Notes: generated by a model from the letters alone, not told the origin. Numbered from the stretch's first letter, positions 17,519-28,056 are shown. The stretch: 64,000 nucleotides of DNA from Vibrio splendidus (GCF_002873455.1 NZ_MCUN01000009.1:310001-374000), one strand, 5' to 3'. Made by a program: numbers and translations.

Positions 17519-19258
17519 ATGAATACAGTAAAAGTAGCGACTATCGCTTTGTTGGTCGGTGGTGCATTGGGTTTTGGTGTGAATCACTTCGTCATTGGGT
17601 CAGCACATAACATGTCAGCGATGGCAGGCATGGAGGGATCAGAATCCAAAGCTGACGAAAGTAATGAACCTTTGTACTGGGTTGCGCCTATGGACCCAAA
17701 TTATCAGCGAGACAAGCCGGGTCAGTCACCTATGGGGATGGATTTAATCCCTGTTTATGCGGATGACTCAAGTGCGGGAGCAGACAAGGCGGGAACTGTG
17801 TTTATCGACCCGTCGGTAGAGAATAATCTCGGTGTCAAAACAGCGAAAGTTAAGTTTGAAGCGCTGTCTCCTCGGATTGAAACCGTGGGTTATGTGGCGT
17901 TCGATGAAAGTAAATTGTGGCAAACCAACGTGCGTGTTTCTGGTTGGGTGGAAAAACTCTCCATCAACGCAGTGGGTGAGAAGGTAAACAAAGGTGATGT
18001 GCTTTTCACACTCTATTCTCCAGAGCTTGTTAAAGCACAAGAAGAGTTGATCAGTGCTTATAAAACGGGTCGTAAAGGTTTGATCAAGGGCTCGACTGAA
18101 CGCTTAATTACCTTGGGTGTTGATAAGACTCAAATCCGCGCTATTACGCGCCGAGGTAAAGCCTCGCAAACTATCGAAATCAAAGCGCCAGCCGATGGTG
18201 TGATCGCTAGCCTAAATATTCGAGAAGGTGGTTATCTTTCACCTGCACAAGCGGTAATCAGTGCAGGGCCTTTAAATGAAGTGTGGGTTGATGCTGAAGT
18301 CTTTGAACGCCAAGCACACTGGATCTCATCAGGCAGCAATGCCGAAATGACACTGGATGCGATTCCCGGTAAGGAGTGGCAGGGCAACGTAGATTATGTG
18401 TATCCAATACTTGACCCGAAAACTCGAACCTTACGCGTTCGTTTGAAGTTCTCTAACCCGCATGGCGAGCTTAAGCCGAACATGTTCGCCAATATTGCAT
18501 TGAAGCCGATCAGTGATGATGCCGTACTTACCATACCAAGATCGTCGGTGATTCATTCAGGCGGTATGACTCGAGTGGTGATGTCAGAAGGTTCTGGCAA
18601 GTATCGTTCTGCTCGTATTGAGGTTGGTCGTGAAGCTGGCGAAAAAATAGAGGTGCTCCAAGGGTTGCAGCAAGGTGAGGACATTGTCACTTCGGCACAC
18701 TTCATGTTGGATTCTGAGTCTAGCCAATCGGCTGATCTTTCGCGCATTAATGGCGTTGAGGAAGAAGCCGAAACGGTTTGGGCAAATGGCGAAATTTCTG
18801 ACGTTATGCAAGGCAGTCGCATGGTGACGATTAACCATCAGCCTGTTCCTGAATGGGATTGGCCGGGCATGGTGATGAATTTCACCTTTGCGGAAGGCTT
18901 AGACATGAGTGACGTGCAACGGGGTAAGGCGATTGATTTTGAGATGAGAAAGACAGAGTCAGGGCAGTACGAGGTTGTTGATTACAAGGTCAACAAACAC
19001 AAGATCGCCGGCGAAGTTTTGGTGACGGGTGACATCACCATGTTGATGGCAGATTTTGGCATGATCACTGTAAAACATCAGCCAGTGCCTGAGTGGAATT
19101 GGAAAGCGGGTGAAATGAATTTCCAAGCCAGTGATGACCTTGATTTATCTGAGTTTTCTGAAGGTCAAACCATTCGGTTTCTAGTCGAAAAGCAAGGCTC
19201 TGATTATGTGCTCAAGTCTCTCGAATCGACCAATAGCACAGGTGAGGGCAAACTATGA
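17519..19258 (+). CDS. cusB: Copper/silver efflux adaptor CusB with two C-terminal CusF domains
   Basis: A periplasmic membrane-fusion protein of 579 aa. In order it has an N-terminal membrane anchor, a heavy-metal-binding domain starting near Tyr53 (YWVAPMDPNYQRDKPGQSPM), the HlyD/CusB barrel-lipoyl-barrel body (about 95-400), and two tandem CusF-like domains (about 418-495 and 500-575). The first has the complete CusF ligand set at the E. coli spacing: His440, Trp448, Met451, Met453. The second keeps His520, Trp528 and Met533 but has Gly531 in place of the first Met. CusF is normally a separate chaperone; here it is fused, in duplicate. The stop overlaps the cusA ATG by four bases (ATGA). 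Confidence 0.92.
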   Translation: MNTVKVATIALLVGGALGFGVNHFVIGSAHNMSAMAGMEGSESKADESNEPLYWVAPMDPNYQRDKPGQSPMGMDLIPVYADDSSAGADKAGTVFIDPSVENNLGVKTAKVKFEALSPRIETVGYVAFDESKLWQTNVRVSGWVEKLSINAVGEKVNKGDVLFTLYSPELVKAQEELISAYKTGRKGLIKGSTERLITLGVDKTQIRAITRRGKASQTIEIKAPADGVIASLNIREGGYLSPAQAVISAGPLNEVWVDAEVFERQAHWISSGSNAEMTLDAIPGKEWQGNVDYVYPILDPKTRTLRVRLKFSNPHGELKPNMFANIALKPISDDAVLTIPRSSVIHSGGMTRVVMSEGSGKYRSARIEVGREAGEKIEVLQGLQQGEDIVTSAHFMLDSESSQSADLSRINGVEEEAETVWANGEISDVMQGSRMVTINHQPVPEWDWPGMVMNFTFAEGLDMSDVQRGKAIDFEMRKTESGQYEVVDYKVNKHKIAGEVLVTGDITMLMADFGMITVKHQPVPEWNWKAGEMNFQASDDLDLSEFSEGQTIRFLVEKQGSDYVLKSLESTNSTGEGKL

Positions 19259-22200
19259 TCAATGCAATCATTCGTTGGTCCATCAGTAACCCATTCTTGG
19301 TTCTGGTTGCCACGGTCGCCATCGTATTTGGTGGCTTATACAGTGTTAAAAATACACCTGTTGATGCCATTCCAGATCTGTCTGATGTACAGGTGATCAT
19401 CAAAACCAGCTATCCGGGTCAAGCGCCACAAGTGGTCGAGGATCAGGTGACTTATCCATTAACCACCGCCATGTTAGCTGTACCGGGTGCTGAAACGGTT
19501 CGTGGCTACTCGTTCTTTGGTGATTCCTATGTCTATATCATTTTCAATAACGATACCGATATGTACTGGGCGCGTTCTCGCGTGTTGGAGTACTTAAGCC
19601 AAGTGGCGCCTAATTTGCCATCAAGTGCTAAGCCAACATTGGGGCCCGATGCCACTGGTGTGGGCTGGGTTTATAGCTATGTGCTGCAAGATAAAACCGG
19701 TCAGCACGACTTAGCGGAGCTTCGTAGCCTGCAAGATTGGTTCTTGAAATACGAGCTTCAAACTGTTGATGGTGTGTCTGAAGTGGCGACCGTTGGCGGC
19801 ATGGTGAAGCAATATCAGGTTCAGATAGATCCGGTCAAGCTACGTGCTTATGACCTAACACTACAACAAGTCAATAAGGCTATCCAAGATGGCAATCAAG
19901 AAACAGGGGCGTCTGTTGTTGAGATTGCGGAAGCCGAGCACATGGTTCGCACCACGGGTTACCTTACAAGTATTGAAGACATCCAATCTCTGCCGCTAAA
20001 AGTGACCGACAAAGGTACTCCGCTGCTATTAGGTGACATTGCCGACATTAACCTTGGCCCGCAAATGCGTCGTGGTATCTCTGAACTCAATGGTGAGGGC
20101 GAAGCGGTTGGTGGCGTTATCGTGATGCGCTTTGGTGAAAATGCCAGTGAAGTGATCGACTCGGTGAAATCCAAACTCGCTGAGCTGCAAGCCGGCTTAC
20201 CTGATGGTGTCGAGATTGTCGCGACTTATGACCGCTCTACTTTGATTGATTCAGCGGTTGAAAACCTTTGGAAGAAGCTTGCTGAAGAGTTCATAGTGGT
20301 CGCCGTGGTGTGTGCGCTGTTCTTGTTCCATATACGCTCATCATTGGTTATTGCTCTAAGTCTGCCTGTCGGTATCTTGGGTGCATTCATTGTGATGCAT
20401 TGGCAGGGTATTAACGCCAACATCATGTCTCTTGGCGGAATAGCGATTGCGATTGGCGCCATGGTGGATGGTGCCATAGTGATGATCGAGAACGTTCATA
20501 AACACATCGAACGGACTCCGCTCACTGATAAAAACCGTTGGCAAGTGATTGGTAAGGCCGCAGAAGAAGTTGGCGCACCGCTATTTTTCTCTCTAATTAT
20601 CATTACCTTGAGCTTTGTGCCTGTGTTCGCGCTAGAAGGGCAAGAGGGCAAGATGTTCTCGCCACTTGCGTTTACCAAGACGTATGCGATGGCCGCAGCA
20701 GCCGGTTTGGCTATCACGCTTGTGCCTGTGTTAATGGGTTATTTCATTCGCGGCAATGTGTTACCTGAACATAAAAACCCAGTCAACCGCAGCCTAGTGG
20801 CGATGTATAAACCGCTTCTAAACCTCAGCCTCAAGTATCCCAAGGTGATGATTGTTATCGCACTTGGCTTAATGGCGTCTGCTTATTACCCAACCAGTAA
20901 GCTTGGCAGCGAGTTCATCCCCCCTTTGGACGAAGGGGATTTGATGTACATGCCAACCACGTATCCGGGCATCTCAATTGGTAAAGCGCGTGAGTTGTTG
21001 CAACAGACCAACAAGCTAATCAAAACCATTCCAGAAGTCGAAACCACGTGGGGCAAAATTGGTCGAGCAGAGACAGCAACCGATCCTGCGCCACTGACCA
21101 TGATTGAAACCGTGATTCAGCTTAAACCACGAGATGAATGGCGTGACGGTGTCACTACTGAGTCGCTACGAAAAGAGTTTGATGATCTGATTCAATTCCC
21201 CGGTTTGACCAACGCTTGGGTCATGCCAATCAAAACGCGTATTGACATGTTAGCGACCGGTATCAAAACCCCAATTGGTATCAAAATCGCAGGCCCAGAT
21301 CTGAGCGTGATTGAGGATATTGGCTCTCAACTTGAACCTATCTTGAATGGTGTCAGCGGCACGGCCTCTGTCTATGCCGAGCGTGTTGCGGGTGGTCGTT
21401 ATGTCACGATAGACATCAAACGTCGCTCTGCTGCGCGATATGGCTTGAGCATTAAAGAAGTGCAACAGGTTATCTCGACTGCGGTTGGTGGCATGAACGT
21501 GGGTGAAACCGTTGAGGGGCTAGAGCGTTATCCAATCAATGTCCGTTACCCACAAAGCTATCGTGATTCTGTCGTTAAGTTGCAGAACCTGCCGTTAGTG
21601 ACACCAAATGGAGCTCGTATCGCTCTATCGGACGTAGCTGATATTCGTTATGAAGATGGCCCTCCGATGATTAAAACGGAGAACGCGCGTCCTAATGGCT
21701 GGGTATTTGTCGATATCGAAGGGCGTGACCTTGGTTCTTATGTGGCAGAGGCGCAAAAAGTCGTCACCGATCAAATCGTCTTGCCTGCTGGTTATTCACT
21801 GGCATGGTCTGGTCAATACGAATACATGGAGCGTGCGAAAGAGCGTTTGAGTGTCGTAGTGCCAATCACCATCGCCATCATCATGTTGTTGCTCTACCTA
21901 AGCTTCCGCCGTGTCGGTGAGGTGATGATGATCATGCTGACATTGCCACTCGCGATGGTTGGCGGCCTATGGCTGATGCATGTCCTCAATTACAACTTCT
22001 CCATTGCGGTGGGTGTGGGCTTCATCGCGCTTGCCGGGGTTGCTGTTGAGATAGGTGTGATCATGTTGGTCTACCTAAACCAAGCATGGCACTACAAAAT
22101 ATTGGATGCGGAGCAGAACCAGCAAGCACTTCAGAGTGAAGACTTAACGGATGCGATCCGTGAGGGCGCAGGACTGCGTGTTCGCCCTGTGATGATGACG

Positions 22201-22398
22201 GTACTTACCGTGATTATCGGCCTTATTCCAATCATGTATGGCGAGGGTACGGGCTCAGAAGTGATGCAACGAATCGCAGCACCAATGATAGGCGGAATGG
22301 CGTCTGCGCTATTGCTTACCCTACTAGTGTTGCCTGCAATCTTTAAGCTTTGGAAACAGCGTGAGATTACGCACAGCCAAAACGAGACAAACAAATAA
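19255..22398 (+). CDS. cusA: Heavy-metal RND efflux pump CusA
   Basis: The inner-membrane proton-driven pump of the copper/silver efflux system. At 1047 aa it is the full HME-RND length, with twelve membrane segments and two large periplasmic loops. The proton-relay segment GAMVDGAIVMIENVHKH is typical of the CusA/CzcA subfamily. Its ATG overlaps the cusB stop. Partner CusB and CusC genes and the following cupredoxin gene support Cu(I)/Ag(I) as substrate rather than Co/Zn/Cd. Confidence 0.95.
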   Translation: MINAIIRWSISNPFLVLVATVAIVFGGLYSVKNTPVDAIPDLSDVQVIIKTSYPGQAPQVVEDQVTYPLTTAMLAVPGAETVRGYSFFGDSYVYIIFNNDTDMYWARSRVLEYLSQVAPNLPSSAKPTLGPDATGVGWVYSYVLQDKTGQHDLAELRSLQDWFLKYELQTVDGVSEVATVGGMVKQYQVQIDPVKLRAYDLTLQQVNKAIQDGNQETGASVVEIAEAEHMVRTTGYLTSIEDIQSLPLKVTDKGTPLLLGDIADINLGPQMRRGISELNGEGEAVGGVIVMRFGENASEVIDSVKSKLAELQAGLPDGVEIVATYDRSTLIDSAVENLWKKLAEEFIVVAVVCALFLFHIRSSLVIALSLPVGILGAFIVMHWQGINANIMSLGGIAIAIGAMVDGAIVMIENVHKHIERTPLTDKNRWQVIGKAAEEVGAPLFFSLIIITLSFVPVFALEGQEGKMFSPLAFTKTYAMAAAAGLAITLVPVLMGYFIRGNVLPEHKNPVNRSLVAMYKPLLNLSLKYPKVMIVIALGLMASAYYPTSKLGSEFIPPLDEGDLMYMPTTYPGISIGKARELLQQTNKLIKTIPEVETTWGKIGRAETATDPAPLTMIETVIQLKPRDEWRDGVTTESLRKEFDDLIQFPGLTNAWVMPIKTRIDMLATGIKTPIGIKIAGPDLSVIEDIGSQLEPILNGVSGTASVYAERVAGGRYVTIDIKRRSAARYGLSIKEVQQVISTAVGGMNVGETVEGLERYPINVRYPQSYRDSVVKLQNLPLVTPNGARIALSDVADIRYEDGPPMIKTENARPNGWVFVDIEGRDLGSYVAEAQKVVTDQIVLPAGYSLAWSGQYEYMERAKERLSVVVPITIAIIMLLLYLSFRRVGEVMMIMLTLPLAMVGGLWLMHVLNYNFSIAVGVGFIALAGVAVEIGVIMLVYLNQAWHYKILDAEQNQQALQSEDLTDAIREGAGLRVRPVMMTVLTVIIGLIPIMYGEGTGSEVMQRIAAPMIGGMASALLLTLLVLPAIFKLWKQREITHSQNETNK

Positions 22399-22412
22399 CG
22401 TATTGATTATTA

Positions 22413-22446
22413 GCCCTTACTTACCAAAAACAGAGTGGGTAAGGGC
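22413..22446 (+). other. Stem-loop between cusA and the cupredoxin gene
   Basis: GCCCTTAC pairs with GTAAGGGC across an 18-base loop. No T-tract follows, so it is more likely an mRNA-processing or attenuating hairpin than a full terminator. Confidence 0.55.
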
Positions 22447-22501
22447 GCACCACATGAACATGTGAAACTAACAAATAAATAAATTAATCTAAGGAACGAT
22501 C

Positions 22502-22999
22502 ATGAAAAAGACACTTGTTGCGATTGCACTGACGTTAACTACTGCAACGGCTTTTGCTGAAATGGACCATTCAGCTGTTGACCATTCAAGTATGGATCAT
22601 TCAAATATGATGAATATGGAAGTCATGTCTGAAGTGGGTATGCCTGCGACAGGCGCAAAGCCGGATAAAGTGGTTCATGTTCTGCTAAGTGACGATATGA
22701 AAATCACATTTAAGAACAAGGTTGATATTGAGCCGAACGACGTGGTGCAGTTTGTTGTGATGAACACGGGCAAGATTGATCACGAATTCTCGATTGGTTC
22801 TGCTTCAGAGCAGTTAGAGCATCGTGGAATGATGAAAAATATGGGTAATCACGTTCATGACTCGGGCAGCACAGTTACAGTTAAGCCGGGTAAAGCGAAG
22901 CAATTGCTGTGGCATTTCCATGGTGATAATAACGTAGAGTTCGCGTGCAATATTCCTGGTCACGCTGAAGCGGGTATGGCGAAGTCGATGACGCTTTAG
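22502..22999 (+). CDS. Periplasmic cupredoxin-like copper protein
   Basis: A small type-1 copper protein of 165 aa. It has a signal peptide (residues 1-19, ending AFA), an N-terminal His/Met-rich stretch (MDHSAVDHSSMDHSNMM) and a plastocyanin-like fold. The candidate copper ligands are His94, Cys149, His154 and Met159, in the standard C-x4-H-x4-M arrangement (CNIPGHAEAGM). It lies about 100 bp after cusA, behind an AAGGA ribosome site, and probably binds or oxidises periplasmic copper alongside the pump. Confidence 0.88.
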   Translation: MKKTLVAIALTLTTATAFAEMDHSAVDHSSMDHSNMMNMEVMSEVGMPATGAKPDKVVHVLLSDDMKITFKNKVDIEPNDVVQFVVMNTGKIDHEFSIGSASEQLEHRGMMKNMGNHVHDSGSTVTVKPGKAKQLLWHFHGDNNVEFACNIPGHAEAGMAKSMTL

Positions 23000-23056
23000 G
23001 GGTTATCTAATAGAGTTAGAAGTAGCTGCTAGGTAAGTACAAAAAACAGAAAGCTA

Positions 23057-23099
23057 AAAGATAAGTCTTAGCTCATCGCGCTAGTTGAGACTTATCTTT
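23057..23099. terminator. Bidirectional hairpin between convergent genes
   Basis: AAAGATAAGTCT pairs with AGACTTATCTTT. It lies between the cupredoxin gene and the minus-strand small gene. Confidence 0.7.
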
Positions 23100-23107
23100 C
23101 TTGGCCA

Positions 23108-23365
23108 CTACTGTAATAGGATCGATGTTTCCAGTAGGTGGTGAGCTTCGCCACTGAGGTGCGGTAGCTCTGCCATGATTTTTTTCAACTTGTCATCGAT
23201 TGATTCTGCTTCATTCAATGACCGAAACGCAAGCACGGCCTGTTCTGGTTCGCTGCTCACATAACCTTTCAACGTGTTAAGCTGAATTTTGTTCGCATTT
23301 TCGACTTTTGACAGTGCGACATTGATTGCTTCGATGTTTATTTTTAACTCATTGCTTTTAAACAT
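23108..23365 (-). CDS. Small hypothetical protein (85 aa)
   Basis: Not recognised. The 85-residue product has no membrane segment or signal peptide. It is rich in Lys, Glu, Asn and Ser and looks mostly helical, so it may be a small cytoplasmic protein. It ends next to a bidirectional terminator and faces a 296-bp gap before the GH9 gene. The ribosome site is weak (GAATAATT), so coding is likely but not certain. Confidence 0.55.
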   Translation of the reverse strand: MFKSNELKINIEAINVALSKVENANKIQLNTLKGYVSSEPEQAVLAFRSLNEAESIDDKLKKIMAELPHLSGEAHHLLETSILLQ

Positions 23366-23661
23366 TTTTAATTATTCTTGGTTGTTGCTAATGCGCGCAC
23401 ATTAACACAACTGTTTTTTCGGATATTGACCAAGATTATTAAACCCACACTTTTATGAAATCTGAGTTTAATTAAGAAGCACTAACCAAATATCGTTTTG
23501 TCTATCCATGCAATTGATTCATGAGTTTGTTCCTTAGTGTTAAACATCACAAGAAATCATAATATTTATTTTTATGAGTCTATTTTTTGCGAATGTTAAC
23601 GCTCTATTATTGAATCTATTTCGCTAGTTTCCTTGGAGATATGAAACATCTTTAAGGAATA

Positions 23662-25950
23662 ATGATGCAAAAAGGAACGTTATCTCTCGCGGTTGTCATG
23701 ATTTTATCTTCTGGAGCAACTTATGCAGAAGAGCAGATTAGGAATAGTCACTTTAAAGGCAATATGGATGGTTGGTGGAATGCTGGCGCCAACATAGCTA
23801 CAGAAAGTAATGAAGCGTGTATTGATATAAAAAACCCAGGAAAGAATTCTTGGGATGTGATTTTAGGTCACAGTGGTATTGGTTTAGAGCAAGGTCAAAA
23901 ATATCAGGTATCGTTCGATGCATATGCGAATATTGATACTGAGATGAAAGCCTTGATCCAACATGAAGGGCCTCCCTATACGCACTATTTTCTAACCGAA
24001 GTAGGAGTATCCGAAGACAAGCAAAACTATACGTTTGATTTTTTACAAGAGCTTGATAGCGATGCCGATACAGAGTTCCAGTTTCAGCTGGGTGCTCAGA
24101 AGGAAGGTATCATCTGTGTAGACAATGTTTCTGTCTTAGGCAAACCATTTGTAAAAGTGGCAACTAAGATGCCGACTCGAGCCAATCAAGTAGGTTTCTT
24201 ACCGAAATCCGATAAATATATCTTTGTTGAAAACACCTCGACGACACCTCTGAAATGGACATTAGTTTCTCAATCAGGGATCAGCCTTGATCTCGGTAAA
24301 ACAGAAGTATTCGGTTTGAATAAAGCGTCGGGTGAGCACATTCACCGAGTAAACTTTTCAAAATATACAGACACGATGAAAGGTTTAACGGTTAAGGTCG
24401 ACGACGATGCTAGTTATCCGTTCGATATCCGAAGCGATGTTTATAGTAAGTTGAAGCTCGATGCCTTGTCTTACTTCTATCAAAATCGCAGCGGCATTGA
24501 AATAAAGCCAGAGTTCGTTCAACGTGAGGATCTTGCGAGGCCCGGTGGCCACATGTCCGATACTGCAACATGTTTTGATAAAGTCGATAGCTGGGGGAAT
24601 CAATGGCCTGGCTGCGACCTGACTATTGATGCGACCGGTGGTTGGTACGATGCAGGCGATCATGGCAAATATACAGTGAACAGTGGCATCTCAACATGGA
24701 CACTCCTGAACCTATTTGAGCGAGGGAGGTTCTTAGAGAACAAATCACTTCCTTTTTCAGAGAGCAAAGTAAAAATCCCTGAAGCAACCAATGGCGTTAA
24801 CCCGCTGTTGTCTGAAGCTCGCTGGAACATAGAGTTCATGTTAGCGATGCAAGTTGATTCTGACACGCCTATCGCCGTTCCTGTTGGTAATCAGTCTGCG
24901 AGAAAAAACCTCAAACTTACCGAAATTAACGCGAGAGGGCTGGCATTCCACAAGATCGCGGATGAGTCTTGGACTGGCATGCCATTACCACCTCACAAAG
25001 ATACTCAGAAACGCTATGTTGGTTATCCGACGACAGCGGCCTCATTGAATTTGGCCGCCATTGGTGCTCAGTGCGCACGTATTTGGAAAGATATCGACAG
25101 CGACTTCTCACAGTTATGTTTGGATTCAGCGACCAAAGCATGGAACGCCGCAAATCAACATCAAGATATCTATGCTTACGACAACTTTACAGGTTCTGGG
25201 CCCTATGATGATATCGAATTGAGTGATGAGCGATACTGGGCTGCGGCCGAGCTCTTTATCACAACCAATGATGAGGTTTACAAAAAAGTATTGATTGATT
25301 CTCCACACTATCTTGAAGTGCCGAAGGGGAACATCAATGCGGATGGTGACATGTATTGGCAGTATATAGCGCCTGCGGGCACCGTGAGTTTAGCCGTGGT
25401 ACCTAACTCATTGGACAGCCAAATTATTGAACAAGCACGTAAGAACATCATTAAAACGGCAGAATCCTATACCAAGCAAGTTGCCAATGAAGGCTATAAC
25501 ATTCCTTATACCGTCGAAGAGTATTCGTGGGGCTCAAACTCCAACCTTGTAAACCGAAGTATCTTTTTGATTTACGCTCACGATTTTTCTAATGATGTTC
25601 GATACATCAAAGCGGCGGCTAGTGCGATGGATTATATCCTCGGAGGTAACCCGATGAATATCTCTTATGTTACTGGTTATGGAACGAAATCTGCAGAGAA
25701 TCCTCATCATCGATTCTGGGCTTACGCTGCTGATGAAAGTTCACCAAAACCAGCACCGGGTGCGTTAATTGGAGGCCCCAATTCGGTAAGTTTTAGTGAT
25801 CCTATTGCCGCTGTGATGAAAGGCAAGTGTGTTGGACAAACGTGTTACAGCGATAATATTGGAGCTTGGACGTTGAACGAGATAACCATCAACTGGAATG
25901 CGCCGCTAGTATGGGTTACTTCTGCTTTAGATGAAGGGCAGCTTGATTGA
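23662..25950 (+). CDS. Secreted glycoside hydrolase family 9 enzyme with CBM4/9-like domain
   Basis: A secreted beta-glucan-degrading enzyme of 762 aa. The domains in order are a signal peptide (1-22, ending TYA), a CBM4/9-like jelly-roll carbohydrate-binding domain (about 24-165), an Ig-like domain of the cellulase-N type (about 175-258) and the GH9 (alpha/alpha)6 barrel (about 265-757). The nucleophile/base region WYDAGDHGKY begins near residue 327, and the proton-donor Glu lies in LNEITINW near 740. Vibrio GH9 enzymes include cellodextrinases and exo-glucosaminidases; the signal peptide and CBM favour an extracellular polysaccharide. It is monocistronic, with its own terminator. Confidence 0.9.
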   Translation: MMQKGTLSLAVVMILSSGATYAEEQIRNSHFKGNMDGWWNAGANIATESNEACIDIKNPGKNSWDVILGHSGIGLEQGQKYQVSFDAYANIDTEMKALIQHEGPPYTHYFLTEVGVSEDKQNYTFDFLQELDSDADTEFQFQLGAQKEGIICVDNVSVLGKPFVKVATKMPTRANQVGFLPKSDKYIFVENTSTTPLKWTLVSQSGISLDLGKTEVFGLNKASGEHIHRVNFSKYTDTMKGLTVKVDDDASYPFDIRSDVYSKLKLDALSYFYQNRSGIEIKPEFVQREDLARPGGHMSDTATCFDKVDSWGNQWPGCDLTIDATGGWYDAGDHGKYTVNSGISTWTLLNLFERGRFLENKSLPFSESKVKIPEATNGVNPLLSEARWNIEFMLAMQVDSDTPIAVPVGNQSARKNLKLTEINARGLAFHKIADESWTGMPLPPHKDTQKRYVGYPTTAASLNLAAIGAQCARIWKDIDSDFSQLCLDSATKAWNAANQHQDIYAYDNFTGSGPYDDIELSDERYWAAAELFITTNDEVYKKVLIDSPHYLEVPKGNINADGDMYWQYIAPAGTVSLAVVPNSLDSQIIEQARKNIIKTAESYTKQVANEGYNIPYTVEEYSWGSNSNLVNRSIFLIYAHDFSNDVRYIKAAASAMDYILGGNPMNISYVTGYGTKSAENPHHRFWAYAADESSPKPAPGALIGGPNSVSFSDPIAAVMKGKCVGQTCYSDNIGAWTLNEITINWNAPLVWVTSALDEGQLD

Positions 25951-25975
25951 GGTAATCAATTAAATTAAGAATATT

Positions 25976-26010
25976 CAAAGAGTAATATCATTTGGTATTG
26001 CTCTTTTTTA
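25976..26010 (+). terminator. Terminator after the GH9 gene
   Basis: AAAGAGTAATA pairs with TATTGCTCTTT, followed by TTTA. Confidence 0.8.
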
Positions 26011-26129
26011 ATACAAAAAATCACACAATGAAGTGCGCAGTTTTAATTGTTTTAGGTTTTGAAGCTAAGAGGAGATGGTGAATCTAAAGGGGTATTGTCA
26101 TCAAAGAGAATTTGTAACTAAACAGAAGT

Positions 26130-26204
<75 letters not shown>

Positions 26205-26242
26205 ACACTGTCTTAAGAGTAAGACTGAGGCATCAAGAAGAC

Positions 26243-26317
<75 letters not shown>

Positions 26318-26837
26318 ACATCGTCTTAACGAGTTTGATAATGCCACATCTAACTGAAAACGAAACCTTTTTCTTTCATTTTTATTCTAAGTGCTCGCAT
26401 AACCACCACTCCGCTAGTTTTTCAATCATATCTGGCGTTTCAAGAGTGAATAAAATGTGACTAAACTCTCGTTAAGTTCACGATTCAAAGTAACATTTGA
26501 TTTATTATTTTGGGATAGGTAAGTCGGGAGAACTTATCAACGAACACCGAGTACTATTACCCTAAAAACGTAAGTAAAATCTAATACTGTAAGTGTTAAC
26601 ACAATCGAGATCTAAGCCGAACATCCAAGTCAAACGATAACAGTATGGATGCATAGATTTAACTTACAAACGGTTCGTATTATTCATTGAACTAATCCCA
26701 AATGAGTAGAGTTATACATGCCTTTGAGCATTCGAAGAAAAAAGTAACGAGTTGAGTTGATAATTTACGCAAAAGTCTCGTCATCCCGTCTATCGTTTGG
26801 TACATTTGCCGCACATTATGTCTCCGCTAAAATACCC
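26318..26837. other. Gap of about 520 bp without a supported gene
   Basis: AT-rich sequence that should hold the tRNA promoter (minus strand) and the promoter of the ThrE-type exporter (plus strand). Possible short frames have no ribosome site or recognisable product. Confidence 0.5.
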
Positions 26838-28001
26838 ATGCCTTCTCAGTTCCGAATTAACAAAATTGTTGAAATTGGTGACACTCTTCACCGCAGTGGT
26901 TGTGCTCCTTACAAGCTAGAGAAATACACCCAATTCTATGCAAAAAAGCATGGTGTTGACGTGATGATCCAAGCAACGCCAACCGCGATTAATTATCAAT
27001 TTCCAGACGATAACAACGCCGTGATTCTTAAGCGTCTAAAGCCTGCTTCAATTAACCTGAGTTTGTTGGCAAATACCATCATTCGTATTAATCAGCCGAG
27101 CAGTGAACCCGTGCCAGAACCAGTGGGCTACTCTAAATTTGTGACTGCACTTGCCAATATGGGTATTCCACCTGCGTATTTGATGCTGGTGGGCAGTACG
27201 TTAGAAGCGGTTGGTTTTTCTGCATTACTAGGTTTGATGGTTTGGATATGCCAGCAAGTTCTTCATTCACGTCGCGCTATTGCAGTTGAGTTCATCTCGG
27301 CACTGTTAACGGGCATCTTTGTGGCGTTTTTGGCAAGTACAGGTTTGCCGATTCCGGTGTGGGCGTTGTGCATCGCCTCGATCGTCCTGTTTGTCCCCGG
27401 GTTATCCATAGCCAATGCATTAGAATGTTTGGCGTTTAATGACTTGGTTTCTGGTACAAGCTTGTTAGGTCAGAGCGCCTTAACCCTGATTAAGCTGTTT
27501 GTTGGGATTATCATGGGTCTCAATATTGGCGAAGCCATATGGGGACAAGCGGTCTCTATCGACTACACCAATGCTGTACCGATGTGGATGCACATATCTG
27601 GCTTAGTGCTAATCTCCGTGTCTATCGGTGTGATGTTCAATGCGCGTCCTAAAGACATCTTACTTGGCTTACCCGTTGCGGTTCTGGGTATGTGGGGGCC
27701 GTTCTATCTCGGTTTTGATAGTGGTTGGGTTGTGGGCACTTGGGTAACCACGGTTCTTATTACTTTGTACGGAACTTGGATTGCCAAGAAGATGGAGCTC
27801 ACAGGCTCTATTTATATCGTGCAAGGGATCATCATCTTGGTACCCGGTAGCCGAGTATTAGTGAGTGCCAGTCAGTCGGTGTTTGAACAATCGATTCTGC
27901 CTATTCCGAGTATTGGTTTGTCGGCATTATTCATGTTCTCTGCAATCGTGGCAGGGCAAATCACCGCTTACTCCATCTACTCACCAAAAGTCGAACGTTA
28001 A
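26838..28001 (+). CDS. ThrE-family threonine/serine exporter
   Basis: An inner-membrane protein of 387 aa made of the cytoplasmic/N-terminal ThrE domain (GDTLHRSGCAPYKLEKY, QATPTAI) and about ten membrane segments. Both halves of the ThrE family are fused in one chain, as in Corynebacterium ThrE. The predicted role is export of threonine, serine or small peptides. The ATG at 26838 gives the usual family N-terminus; an upstream in-frame TTG at 26757 would add 27 residues. A terminator follows. Confidence 0.8.
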   Translation: MPSQFRINKIVEIGDTLHRSGCAPYKLEKYTQFYAKKHGVDVMIQATPTAINYQFPDDNNAVILKRLKPASINLSLLANTIIRINQPSSEPVPEPVGYSKFVTALANMGIPPAYLMLVGSTLEAVGFSALLGLMVWICQQVLHSRRAIAVEFISALLTGIFVAFLASTGLPIPVWALCIASIVLFVPGLSIANALECLAFNDLVSGTSLLGQSALTLIKLFVGIIMGLNIGEAIWGQAVSIDYTNAVPMWMHISGLVLISVSIGVMFNARPKDILLGLPVAVLGMWGPFYLGFDSGWVVGTWVTTVLITLYGTWIAKKMELTGSIYIVQGIIILVPGSRVLVSASQSVFEQSILPIPSIGLSALFMFSAIVAGQITAYSIYSPKVER

Positions 28002-28027
28002 AACGTTCTGCTTCTCAAATTTTTAAA

Positions 28028-28056
28028 CAAACACAGCTTAACGGCTGTGTTTGTTC
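28028..28056 (+). terminator. Terminator after the ThrE-type gene
   Basis: CAAACACAGC and GCTGTGTTTG flank a six-base loop, followed by TTCGTTTT. Confidence 0.8.
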
